A DNA stretch of 64,000 nt from NCBI GenBank assembly GCA_900555045.1, contig USJW01000001.1, positions 33,740-97,739 of the forward strand. The letters are read 5' to 3'. This document shows positions 8,430-16,935 of this stretch, piece by piece. A program made the translations under genes and the position numbers. The notes beneath the pieces were generated by a model that saw nothing but the letters and a program-made list of their open reading frames with translations, ran no database searches and was not told the origin of the DNA. Numbering within the stretch: position 1 is the first letter of the stretch; each line of letters begins with the position of its first letter. Source of the DNA: an uncultured Clostridium sp. (GTDB lineage Bacteria; Bacillota; Clostridia; Lachnospirales; Lachnospiraceae).

Positions 8430-9825
8430 TCTTCTCCATGGTAAATTTGGTGTATTTACAGCCGAATTTGCGGATCGGCTCGCTGTCGGTCCCGGTGATT
8501 CTCATGCCCCCGTCCCCGGCGGCCGCATCCCGCCACACAAACAGCAGCTTCTCTAAGTCCGCCACGCCCGAGACGGTCTCCTCCGTCACCGCAAAGCGGC
8601 CGTCCCTGGAATTCTTCCGGATAAAGGCGTCGATCTCCCTCTGGGTGTACTCCGGCCGGACCACAAAGTCCTCCAGCTGCTCCTGGTCGGGCGCCTCGGA
8701 GACCTCCGCCGGGGCCGGCTCAAAGGGCCGCTTCTCATCCCGCTTGGCGTAAAAGCTGCTCTCCCCCACGATGCGCGGCAGAGCCGTCAGGCCGTAGCTG
8801 TCCGCCAAACCGGCAAGAATCTCCCCCTGGTCCTCGCTGCGCCTGAGCACGCCGATGAAGGCCATCAGGTTGTCGTCCTCCTCCTCGCCCTCCCGCAGCA
8901 GATACCGGATCCGCGCGTTGGCCCGGGAGGCGAATATGGCCTTCTGCTCGATCAGCCGGTTGTACTTGACCTCGATGAACTCGAACTCCCTGAGCGTCTC
9001 GTACACCAGGTTGTCCGCCTCCCGGCTGCGCTCGATGTTCCGTTTGCGGCGCAGGGCCTGGCCGCTGTCCGCGGGAAGGTTCAGGAGATCCCGCTCCATC
9101 CGCTCCCTGCGGATCTCGTTGTCCTCCAAGATCTGCTGGACAATCTCCTTCACCGCCTCCTTGTAGCGGTAAAAGCTGTCCGTGCTGGTGAGCAGCGCGT
9201 ACTTGCGGCTGTCCGTGTTGTTGATCTCGTCCACCAGCACCTCCTGGATGCCGCGTATGTCCTTCTGCCTGGACAATTCGTCAAAGTACGCGCGCATCCC
9301 GTCCTGCATGTTGGAGAGCAGCTGCAAAAGCCTCCTGGATGCGGTAAGCGCGTCCGCCAGGATCTCCGTGTCCTTCTCCCGGTCCGTCAGGTAGGTGTGA
9401 AGCAGGCTGTAGACCGAGCGGATGCTCTCGTGGCTTAGGTCCTCCTCCTCGCTCCAGAGTTTTCCAAATGTTTCCAGATACGCCAGGCTGTAGGCGGGGA
9501 AGGAGTAAAAATAGGTGTTGACCCGCTCGTCGAAATCCCGCTTCAGCCATCCCCACTGGGTCAGGTTGTAGAGAAACCGGGTGGAGCCGGGGCTGTAGAC
9601 CAGGCTGTCCCCCTCCTCGCACTCCTCGTCGTCCGACGGGATCAGACCCTCCGCCTCCATGCACTCGTCGATCACGGCCCGGCACTCCGCCTCCGTCAGG
9701 CTGAGGGCCGAGTACAGCTTGGTGGTCTCCTGGTAGATGGCCAGCAGAAAGGCGATATAGGAATCCCTGTACTTGCTGCCGAACAGCTTGTAGAAATCAC
9801 CGGGTATTTTGTCCTTCAGTCTCAT
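8410..9825 (-). CDS. jetA: Wadjet kleisin-like subunit JetA
   Basis: First gene of the Wadjet operon, 471 residues, corresponding to the MukF-like kleisin that links the JetC heads and JetB. It starts MRLKDKIPGDFYKLFGSKYRDSY and continues as a mostly helical protein with a predicted winged-helix N-terminal half (FLYNLTQWGWLKRDFD) and a helical middle rich in Arg and Glu. The sequence resembles the JetA family once listed as DUF5716 rather than the DUF3375 JetA of type I systems, so type III (or II) is more likely than type I; this subtype call is tentative. AAAGGAG is positioned before ATG 9825. I find no consensus promoter between glgP and this gene. Confidence 0.9.
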   Translation of the reverse strand: MRLKDKIPGDFYKLFGSKYRDSYIAFLLAIYQETTKLYSALSLTEAECRAVIDECMEAEGLIPSDDEECEEGDSLVYSPGSTRFLYNLTQWGWLKRDFDERVNTYFYSFPAYSLAYLETFGKLWSEEEDLSHESIRSVYSLLHTYLTDREKDTEILADALTASRRLLQLLSNMQDGMRAYFDELSRQKDIRGIQEVLVDEINNTDSRKYALLTSTDSFYRYKEAVKEIVQQILEDNEIRRERMERDLLNLPADSGQALRRKRNIERSREADNLVYETLREFEFIEVKYNRLIEQKAIFASRANARIRYLLREGEEEDDNLMAFIGVLRRSEDQGEILAGLADSYGLTALPRIVGESSFYAKRDEKRPFEPAPAEVSEAPDQEQLEDFVVRPEYTQREIDAFIRKNSRDGRFAVTEETVSGVADLEKLLFVWRDAAAGDGGMRITGTDSEPIRKFGCKYTKFTMEKSENRDD

Positions 9826-9852
9826 GGGGCAACTCCTTTTTCACAATTTCCT

Positions 9853-9867
9853 GCAGGCCGGGCCTGC
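9853..9867. repeat. Near-palindrome in the jetA leader
   Basis: GCAGGCC and GGCCTGC arms separated by one base, 28 bases upstream of the jetA start. It could form a small hairpin or serve as an operator; nothing else supports either role. Confidence 0.3.
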
Positions 9868-9888
9868 GGGTGTCACACCGAATCCAAA

Positions 9889-9919
9889 GGGCTGTGCCAA
9901 CCTCGCTGCGGCACAGCCC
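9889..9919 (-). terminator. Hairpin after glgP
   Basis: Perfect 10-bp stem GGGCTGTGCC/GGCACAGCCC just past the glgP stop, followed on the minus strand only by TTTGG. The weak U-tract suggests leaky termination, which may let transcription reach jetA. Confidence 0.5.
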
Positions 9920-9943
9920 CCTGTCATCTGTCTTCTGTCTTCT

Positions 9944-12397
9944 TTACATTTCAACCTGGACTTTTTTCAAGTGCCAGATGTCTTTCACATATTCCTCGAT
10001 GGTGCGGTCCGAGGTGAACTTTCCGGAGTGGGCCACGTTTAAGATGGCTGACTCCGCCCACCATGCCTCGTTGCGGTACGCCTTGTCTATCTTCTTGTGG
10101 GCCTCCGCGTAGGAGCGGAAATCCTTCAGGATAAAGTAGGTGTCCGCCCGGTCGCTGCTCTTGGTGTTGAGCAGGGAGTTGTAGATATCCCGGAACAGCT
10201 CCGGATCCTGGGGTGAGAAGTAGCCGTTGATCAGCTGCATGAGCACCCGGCGGATCTCCTGGTCGTTGTTGAAGATCTCCATGGGGTTATAGCCGCCGTT
10301 GTTCTCGTAGCGGATCACCTCGTCGGAGGACATGCCGAAGATGAACGCGCGGTCCTCCCCAACCTCCTCCACGATCTCCACGTTGGCGCCGTCCATGGTG
10401 CCGAGGGTCAGGGCGCCGTTTAACATGAACTTCATGTTGCCGGTGCCGGAGGCCTCCTTGCTGGCCGTGGAAATCTGCTCGCTGACGTCAGCCGCAGCGA
10501 AGATAAGCTCTGCGTTTGACACGCGGTAGTCCTCGATGAACACCACCTTGATCTTGCCGCCGATGGTCTTGTCGTTGTTGATCACATCCGCCACGGAGTT
10601 GATTAACTTGATGGTCAGCTTCGCGCGCTTGTAGCCGGCCGCCGCCTTGGCCCCGAAGATGAAGGTTCTGGGAACCATATCCATGTTGGGGTTATCCTTC
10701 AGCTGATTGTACAGATACATCACGTGAAGAATGTTCATCAGCTGGCGCTTGTACTCGTGCAGGCGCTTCACCTGTACGTCGAAGATGGAGCGCGGGTCCA
10801 CGTCGATCCCGTTGTGCTCCTTGATGTACTTTGCCAGGCGGATCTTGTTCTGGTACTTGATATTCATGAACTCCTGCTGGCACTTGTAGTCGGAGGCGTA
10901 AACCGCCAGCTTCTCGATGTGCGGCAGGTCGGTAATCCACTCGTTTCCGATCTTGTCGGTCACCCAATCCGCGAGCAGGGGGTTGCCGTGCAGCAGGAAG
11001 CGGCGCTGGGTGATTCCGTTGGTCTTGTTGTTGAACTTCTCCGGCATCATCTCGTAGAAGTCCTTAAGCTCCTGGTTCTTTAAAATCTCCGTGTGCAGTC
11101 TGGCCACGCCGTTGACGGAGAAGCTGGCCGCGATGGCCATGTACGCCATCTTCACCTGGCCGTCGTAGATGATGGCCATCTTCTTTACCTTCTCGTTGTT
11201 GCCCGGGTACATGGACTGGATCTTCTCGATGAACCGGCGGTTGATCTCCTCCACGATCTGGTAAATTCTGGGAAGCAGGCGGGAGAACAGCTCGATGGGC
11301 CATTTCTCCAGGGCCTCGGACATGATGGTGTGATTGGTGTACGCGCAGGTCTTGGTGGTCACCTCCCATGCCTCATCCCAGGTCAGTCCCTCCTCGTCCA
11401 GCAGGATGCGCATGAGCTCCGGGATGGCCACGGTGGGATGGGTGTCGTTCAGCTGGAACACCACCTTCTCGTGGAACTTGCGGATGTCGTCATGCTTCTC
11501 CTTGTACTTCTTGATGGCGCGCTGCACGCTGGCGGAGATGAAGAAGTACTGCTGCTTTAAGCGCAGCTCCTTGCCCGCGTAGTGGTTGTCGTTGGGGTAG
11601 AGCACCTCCACGATGGTCTTGGCCAGGTTCTCCTGCTCCACCGCCTTCTGGTAGTCGCCGCGGTCAAAGGAGTCCAGGTTGAAGGTGTTGATGGGCTGTG
11701 CGTCCCAGATGCGCAGGGTGTTGACCACGTTGTTGCCGTAGCCGATCACCGGCAGGTCGTAGGGAACCGCCATCACGGACTGGTAGCCCTCCTGGATGAA
11801 GCGGTTGCGGCCGTTCTGGTAGTCGATGCGCACGTAGCCGCCGAACTTGACCTCGGTGGCGTACTCGGGGCGGCGGATCTCGAAGGGGTTGCCGTCCTTC
11901 AGCCACTCGTCCGGAACCTCCACCTGGAAGCCGTTCTCAATTTTCTGCTTGAACATGCCGTAGCGGTAGCGGATTCCGCAGCCGTAGGCCGGGTAGCCCA
12001 GGGTTGCCAGCGAATCTAAGAAGCACGCCGCCAGACGGCCCAGGCCGCCGTTTCCGAGAGCCGCATCCGGCTCCTGGTCCTCGATCAGGTTTAAGTCAAA
12101 GCCCAGCTCGTCTAAGACCTCCTTCACCTCTTCCCTGGCGCAGATGTTGATAATGTTGTTGCCCAGAGCGCGGCCCATGAGGAATTCCATGGACAGATAG
12201 TAGACGGTCTTCGCATCCTGCTTCTCGTATTCCTTGTGTGTGGCAATCCACTCGTCAATGATCACGTCCTTCACGGCGTAGGCCACGGCCTGGAACACCT
12301 GCTGGGGAGTCGCCTCATCGATGGTTCTGCGGAACATGTTCTTGACATTGTATACCACACTGTGTTTAAAAGTCTCTTTATCAAAGCCTTTGTTCAT
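9944..12397 (-). CDS. glgP: Glycogen/starch/alpha-glucan phosphorylase
   Basis: Phosphorolytically releases glucose-1-phosphate from alpha-1,4-glucans; a PLP enzyme of family GT35. The 817-residue length fits the family. Visible landmarks are DAALGNGGLGRLAACFLDS, YGCGIRYRYGMF, the nucleotide-fold stretch VKRLHEYKRQLMN, and EASGTGNMKFMLNGA near residue 660, in which the Lys carries pyridoxal phosphate. AGGAGG lies seven bases before ATG 12397. It stands alone between the ileS terminator and the jet operon; no other glycogen genes are in view. Confidence 0.97.
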   Translation of the reverse strand: MNKGFDKETFKHSVVYNVKNMFRRTIDEATPQQVFQAVAYAVKDVIIDEWIATHKEYEKQDAKTVYYLSMEFLMGRALGNNIINICAREEVKEVLDELGFDLNLIEDQEPDAALGNGGLGRLAACFLDSLATLGYPAYGCGIRYRYGMFKQKIENGFQVEVPDEWLKDGNPFEIRRPEYATEVKFGGYVRIDYQNGRNRFIQEGYQSVMAVPYDLPVIGYGNNVVNTLRIWDAQPINTFNLDSFDRGDYQKAVEQENLAKTIVEVLYPNDNHYAGKELRLKQQYFFISASVQRAIKKYKEKHDDIRKFHEKVVFQLNDTHPTVAIPELMRILLDEEGLTWDEAWEVTTKTCAYTNHTIMSEALEKWPIELFSRLLPRIYQIVEEINRRFIEKIQSMYPGNNEKVKKMAIIYDGQVKMAYMAIAASFSVNGVARLHTEILKNQELKDFYEMMPEKFNNKTNGITQRRFLLHGNPLLADWVTDKIGNEWITDLPHIEKLAVYASDYKCQQEFMNIKYQNKIRLAKYIKEHNGIDVDPRSIFDVQVKRLHEYKRQLMNILHVMYLYNQLKDNPNMDMVPRTFIFGAKAAAGYKRAKLTIKLINSVADVINNDKTIGGKIKVVFIEDYRVSNAELIFAAADVSEQISTASKEASGTGNMKFMLNGALTLGTMDGANVEIVEEVGEDRAFIFGMSSDEVIRYENNGGYNPMEIFNNDQEIRRVLMQLINGYFSPQDPELFRDIYNSLLNTKSSDRADTYFILKDFRSYAEAHKKIDKAYRNEAWWAESAILNVAHSGKFTSDRTIEEYVKDIWHLKKVQVEM

Positions 12398-12470
12398 GAA
12401 TGAACCTCCTGATTCCCCGTCCGCTTCCCGCGGACGTTTCTGCTGTGATTGCTTTCGGATATTTTCACCA

Positions 12471-12505
12471 CAAAAGCGGGGTGACGCTTTTTATGTTCAC
12501 CCCGC
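12471..12505 (-). terminator. Intrinsic terminator of ileS
   Basis: GCGGGGTGA/TCACCCCGC stem directly downstream of ileS, followed on the minus strand by TTTTG. Confidence 0.8.
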
Positions 12506-12521
12506 CTTACCTATTCTACCA

Positions 12522-15500
12522 TTATTTCACAGTCTTTTCAACACCAAGCATGACTTTTTCGCCGTTGATGTTCCACTCCTTGGCGTATCCGCCTGTTTGT
12601 CCCAGGAAGATATCGGTGGCCATAACCTCGCTCTTGATCTGTTCGGCGTGGGCCTTGAAGATCTCCGCGATGCGCTCGTTCTCGTCCTGGAAGACGTTGA
12701 TGCGGTCCATCACCTCGAAGCCGGCCTCCTTGCGCATGGTCTGGATCTTGCTGATGATCTCGCGCACAAAGCCCTCCTCGATCAGCTCCGGAGTCAGGTT
12801 GGTGTCCAGAACCACGGTCACGTAGTTGTCCTCCTCCGTGACGTAGCCGTCCTTCTGGGACACGTCGATGAGGAGATCGTCCTTGGTGAGAACTACCTCC
12901 TGGCCGTCGAAGTCGAAGGTCAGCTGTCCCTTCTCATTCAGCTCGTCCATGGCTGCGCTGCCGTCGATCTCGGTCAGAGTCTGGCGGATGCGGTTCAGCA
13001 GCTTGCCGTACTTGGGTCCCACGGTCTTGAGCTGGGGCTTGAAGGTGTAGGAGGTGAACGCGCGCACATCGTCGGTGAAGGTCACCTGCTTTACGTTCAG
13101 CTCGTCCTCGATGATCTCCACGTAGTACCGGGAGAGGTCGTGGTCGGCCTTCACGTACATCTGCGCGATGGGCTGGCGGTTCTTGATATTGGCGGTATTT
13201 CTGGCGGCACGGCCCATGACCACGGTCTTTAACACCTCGTCCATGTCGGCCTCCAGCTTCTCGTCGATCCACGCCTCATTGACGGACGGGAAGTCACACA
13301 GATGCACGCTCTCGGGCGCATCGGCGTCGATCTTGCGAACCAGATTCTGGTAAATCTGCTCGGTCATGAAGGGGATCATGGGGGCAGCGGCCTTGGCCAC
13401 GGTCACCAGCGCGGTGTACAGTGTCATGTAGGCATTGATCTTGTCCTGTTCCATGCCCTTGGCCCAGAAGCGCTCGCGGCTTCTGCGCACATACCAGTTG
13501 CTCATGTCGTCCACGAACTCCTGGAGGGCTCTGGCAGCCTCGGGAATCTGATATTTGTCCAGGTTATTGTCCACAGCCTTCACCGTGGAGTTCATCTTGG
13601 ACAGCAGCCACTTGTCCATCACAGAGAGCTTGTCGTACTCTAAGGTGTACTTGGTGGCGTCAAAGCGGTCAATATTTGCGTACAGCACCCAGAACGCGTA
13701 GGTATTCCACAGGGTGCCCATAAACTTGCGCTGGCCCTCGGTCACAGCCTTGTCCTGGTAGCGCTTGGGTAGCCACGGCGCGCTGCAGGTGTAGAAGAAC
13801 CAGCGGATGGCGTCGGCTCCGTGGGCGGCCAGGGTGTCGAAGGGATCCACGGCGTTGCCCTTGGACTTGCTCATCTTCTGTCCGTTCTCGTCCAGCACCA
13901 GGCCCATGACCACCACGTTCTCGTAGGGGGCCTTGTTGAACAGCAGCGTGGACTCGGCCAGCAGGGAGTAGAACCAGCCTCTGGTCTGGTCCACGGCCTC
14001 GGAGATGAACTGGGCCGGGAACTGGGACTCGAACAGCTCCTTGTTCTCAAAGGGATAGTGGTGCTGTGCGAAGGGCATCGCGCCGGAGTCAAACCAGCAG
14101 TCGATCACCTCGGGCACGCGCTTCATCTGCTTGCCGCAGTGGGGGCAGGTGATGGTCACGTTGTCGATGTAGGGGCGGTGCAGCTCGATGTCGTCCGGGC
14201 AGTTGTCGGACATGCTCTTAAGCTCCTCAATGCTTCCGATGGAGTGCTGGTGTCCGCACTCACACTCCCAGATATTTAAGGGAGTACCCCAATAGCGGTT
14301 TCTGGATAAGCCCCAATCCTGGATATTCTCCAGCCAGTCGCCGAAGCGGCCCTTGCCGATGGACTCGGGAACCCAGTTGATGGTGTTGTTGTTGCGGATC
14401 AGGTCATCCTTCACGGCGGTCATCTTGATAAACCAGGACTCGCGGGCGTAGTAGATGAGCGGGGTGCCGCAGCGCCAGCAGTGGGGATAGCTGTGCTCGA
14501 AGGCCGGGGCGGAGAACAGCAGGCCGCGCTCCTTTAAATCCTTAAGCACTAACGGATCCGCGTCCTTCACGAACTTGCCGGCAAAGGGGGTCTCCGGGGC
14601 CATGTCGCCCTTGGCGTCCACCAACTGCACGAAGGGCAGGTCGTATTTGCGGCCCACGTTGGCGTCGTCCTCACCGAAGGCCGGGGCGATGTGTACGATT
14701 CCGGTACCGTCGGTCAGGGTTACGTAGGTGTCGCACACCACGTAGTAGGCCTTCTTGTGCTGCTTCTCACAGAAGGGAACGGAGCAGTCGTAGAGCGGCA
14801 GATACTCCTTGTACTCCAGATCCTTGCCCTTGTAGGTCTCAAGGACCTCAAAGTCCTCTCCCAGCACGGTCTCTGCCAGAGCCTGGGCGATATAGTAGGT
14901 GTAGCCGTCGCCGGTTTTCACCTTCACATAGTCCTCGTTGGGATTCACACACAGCGCCAGGTTGCTGGGCAGCGTCCAGGGCGTGGTGGTCCATGCCAGG
15001 ATGTAGGCGTCCTCGTCCTTCACCTTGAAGCGGGCGATGGCGGAGCGCTCCTTCACGTCCTTGTATCCCTGAGCCACCTCGTGGGAGGACAGAGGGGTGC
15101 CGCAGCGCGGGCAGTAGGGAACCACCTTAAAGCCCTTGTAGAGAAGGCCCTTGTCCCAGATCTGCTTTAACGCCCACCACTCGGACTCGATAAAGTTGTT
15201 GTCGTAGGTCACGTAGGGATTTTCCATATCCGCCCAGAAGCCCACGGTGTTGGAGAAATCCTCCCACATGCCCTTGTACTTCCAGACACTCTCCTTACAT
15301 TCCCTGATGAACGGCTCCAGGCCGTACTGCTCGATCTGGTCCTTGCCGTCCAGACCCAGCTTCTTCTCCACCTCCAGCTCCACCGGAAGTCCGTGGGTAT
15401 CCCAGCCGGCCTTTCGCGGAACCATGTAGCCCTTCATGGCGCGGTAGCGCGGGATCATGTCCTTGATCACGCGGGTCTCCACGTGGCCGATGTGGGGCTT

Positions 15501-15656
15501 GCCGTTAGCCGTTGGCGGCCCGTCGTAGAATACATAGGGCTTGCAGCCCTCTCTCATTTTGATGCTCTTCTCGAAGATGTGTTCCGCTTCCCAGAACTTT
15601 TCCACTTCTTTTTCCCGTTCCACAAACTTTAGGTCTGTGGGGACTTTGTCGTACAT
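12522..15656 (-). CDS. ileS: Isoleucyl-tRNA synthetase
   Basis: Charges tRNA-Ile with isoleucine; class Ia synthetase with a CP1 editing domain. The product is ~1044 residues, with HIGH at residues 55-58 (PHIGHVETR), KMSKS in GQKMSKSKGNAVDP near residue 595, and cysteine pairs in the CP1 zinc regions (CPRCGTPLSSHE, CWRCGTPL, CPHCGKQ). The length above 1000 residues places it with type-2 (eukaryote-like) IleRS rather than the ~930-residue type 1; type-2 enzymes are generally mupirocin-tolerant, which is knowledge of the family and not tested here. GGAGGAA sits seven bases before ATG 15656, so the in-frame ATG five codons upstream overlaps the ribosome site and is rejected. Expression is controlled by the upstream T-box leader. 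Confidence 0.97.
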   Translation of the reverse strand: MYDKVPTDLKFVEREKEVEKFWEAEHIFEKSIKMREGCKPYVFYDGPPTANGKPHIGHVETRVIKDMIPRYRAMKGYMVPRKAGWDTHGLPVELEVEKKLGLDGKDQIEQYGLEPFIRECKESVWKYKGMWEDFSNTVGFWADMENPYVTYDNNFIESEWWALKQIWDKGLLYKGFKVVPYCPRCGTPLSSHEVAQGYKDVKERSAIARFKVKDEDAYILAWTTTPWTLPSNLALCVNPNEDYVKVKTGDGYTYYIAQALAETVLGEDFEVLETYKGKDLEYKEYLPLYDCSVPFCEKQHKKAYYVVCDTYVTLTDGTGIVHIAPAFGEDDANVGRKYDLPFVQLVDAKGDMAPETPFAGKFVKDADPLVLKDLKERGLLFSAPAFEHSYPHCWRCGTPLIYYARESWFIKMTAVKDDLIRNNNTINWVPESIGKGRFGDWLENIQDWGLSRNRYWGTPLNIWECECGHQHSIGSIEELKSMSDNCPDDIELHRPYIDNVTITCPHCGKQMKRVPEVIDCWFDSGAMPFAQHHYPFENKELFESQFPAQFISEAVDQTRGWFYSLLAESTLLFNKAPYENVVVMGLVLDENGQKMSKSKGNAVDPFDTLAAHGADAIRWFFYTCSAPWLPKRYQDKAVTEGQRKFMGTLWNTYAFWVLYANIDRFDATKYTLEYDKLSVMDKWLLSKMNSTVKAVDNNLDKYQIPEAARALQEFVDDMSNWYVRRSRERFWAKGMEQDKINAYMTLYTALVTVAKAAAPMIPFMTEQIYQNLVRKIDADAPESVHLCDFPSVNEAWIDEKLEADMDEVLKTVVMGRAARNTANIKNRQPIAQMYVKADHDLSRYYVEIIEDELNVKQVTFTDDVRAFTSYTFKPQLKTVGPKYGKLLNRIRQTLTEIDGSAAMDELNEKGQLTFDFDGQEVVLTKDDLLIDVSQKDGYVTEEDNYVTVVLDTNLTPELIEEGFVREIISKIQTMRKEAGFEVMDRINVFQDENERIAEIFKAHAEQIKSEVMATDIFLGQTGGYAKEWNINGEKVMLGVEKTVK

Positions 15657-15742
15657 GGCGTCTTCCTCCATTCTGATTATAAAATAGTTGATATTCTGGT
15701 ATGTGTATGGAAAGTATCATCGGACGCGCTTTCCTGTGATAC

Positions 15743-16008
15743 AAAAAAGGCTTCCGCCCCGAACAGGACGAAAGCCGAATAACCGCTTCGTTTCACCACC
15801 TATTACTGCATACCATCATATGAGTTCCTTTAACGCAGGAATTGCGTCCCGGCCTACCGCGCAGCGCTCTGTCGCGTTCTCAGCCGGACAGCTCCGGAGT
15901 GATCTTCAGTTCTGCGCTACTTGCACCAGGTTTCCACCCTCCCCGGCTCTCTGTCCCGTTCCCGCAGGCCTACTGTCTCCATCACAGCTTTTTTCTATCT
16001 GACTTAAC
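15743..16008 (-). promoter_or_regulatory. T-box riboswitch (Ile, specifier AUC) of ileS
   Basis: Uncharged tRNA-Ile should bind this leader and prevent termination. Reading the minus strand, stem I contains the AGAGA-type bulge in GACAGAGAGCC and GGGTGGAAACCTGG; the specifier loop reads GAAG-ATC-A (ATC complementary to 15901-15903), the Ile codon with the usual following A. The T-box itself is divergent: AATAGGTGGTGAAACGAAGC near 15786-15804 rather than AGGGTGGNACCGCG, but it keeps TGGT, which can pair with the ACCA end of tRNA-Ile. The terminator stem (GGCTTTCGTCC with GGGGCGGAAGCC) and T6 lie at 15743-15777. Confidence 0.88.
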
Positions 16009-16014
16009 TTCTAT

Positions 16015-16043
16015 ATTATAATAACAGTCTGTGGAAATGTCAA
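16015..16043 (-). promoter_or_regulatory. Consensus sigma-A promoter of ileS
   Basis: A perfect TTGACA (16038-16043) and perfect TATAAT (16015-16020) with a 17-bp spacer. The predicted start, near 16008, is the 5' end of the T-box leader. Confidence 0.92.
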
Positions 16044-16253
16044 CCAGGTACGAGGCAGAAACTTTTTATGCTTTTTACCTTAGAGGCCCTTTTTTGCTCC
16101 CTTTTACCCTTTTTTACCGCTCCGGCATCCGAAAATCCCTTAAAGCCTCGTTCAGGCAGTCGTCAAATGGCTTCATGATTTCAAACAGCCCCGCCGCCCG
16201 GTCAGGGAACCGGCTGGATTCCGGAGTGCGTCTGCGGCTCCTGGCAGCATGCT

Positions 16254-16838
16254 CTAGACCGTCTGCCAGAACAGTCCATGCCTGCTGCAGTTCCAGACCA
16301 GGATCCCATGGCCCAGCCGCGGAAGGCGCGCCTGAACGTTCCACTCCGGGTACAGCTTTCGCAGCATCAGGCTGTCCCCGGTCAGAAGCGCCACAAACGT
16401 AATATAGTGGTCCTTCTCCATCTCATGGTCCGAGGTGACAAAGTACTCCTGCTCGATCAGCTCCACGTGCAGCCGCTCACTCTCCTCCGCCTTCTGCGGC
16501 GTGAGCGGCTGCAGCTTTTTCCCGCAGCAGGACACCGCCGCCTCCGCGGTGGCAGTGATCAGGTTGCCGCAGGCCGGGCACACATAAAATTTCAGTTTTT
16601 TCATGTTTCCTCCCACAATATCGTTCTCTTCCATCTGCCCTGAGAGTAGTGTCTCCGGGCTTACGCCCAGCATCGCAGACAGCTCCGGGAGCAGGGACAC
16701 ATCCGGAAATCCCAGCCCCCGCTCCCATTTGGAAACCGCCTGCTCGCTGATATTCATTTTGCCGGCCAGCTGACGCTGGGTCATTCCCCGCTCCAGGCGC
16801 AGCCCGCGGATCAGCTTTCCTATTTTTACACAGTCCAT
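16254..16838 (-). CDS. XRE-family regulator with C-terminal zinc-ribbon-like domain
   Basis: A 194-residue protein. Residues 5-65 are a Cro/C1-type helix-turn-helix (IRGLRLERGMTQRQLAGKMN, then ISEQAVSKWERGLGFPDVSL). A second domain starts at about residue 79 with FYVCPACGNLITATAEAAVS and a later CC pair, a ribbon resembling the metal site of desulfoferrodoxin-type N-termini, then ~90 residues of beta-rich sequence. The architecture suggests a metal- or redox-responsive repressor, which is inference. AGGAGG is eight bases before ATG 16838. The gene stands alone; its targets are unknown. About 210 bases between its end and the ileS promoter hold no gene I can support. Confidence 0.85.
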   Translation of the reverse strand: MDCVKIGKLIRGLRLERGMTQRQLAGKMNISEQAVSKWERGLGFPDVSLLPELSAMLGVSPETLLSGQMEENDIVGGNMKKLKFYVCPACGNLITATAEAAVSCCGKKLQPLTPQKAEESERLHVELIEQEYFVTSDHEMEKDHYITFVALLTGDSLMLRKLYPEWNVQARLPRLGHGILVWNCSRHGLFWQTV

Positions 16839-16935
16839 GGTATTTACCTCCTGGAGATGAGTTTAGCAGATTCGGTGTCAAATGCCTATCAACGATCCGT
16901 TTAGCGGGCAGAGCATCCGCCCGCAGGCCGCACCC

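Noticed and set aside
9853..9919. An attachment site for a Wadjet-carrying island
   Set aside because: The repeats found are inverted hairpins; no direct repeat pair, integrase or tRNA gene flanks the operon.
16114..16344. A minus-strand frame ending KPFDDCLNEALRDFRMPER that overlaps the XRE gene end
   Set aside because: The last 25 residues look protein-like, but the rest overlaps the XRE gene out of frame and lacks a ribosome site; it may be a remnant, but that cannot be shown here.
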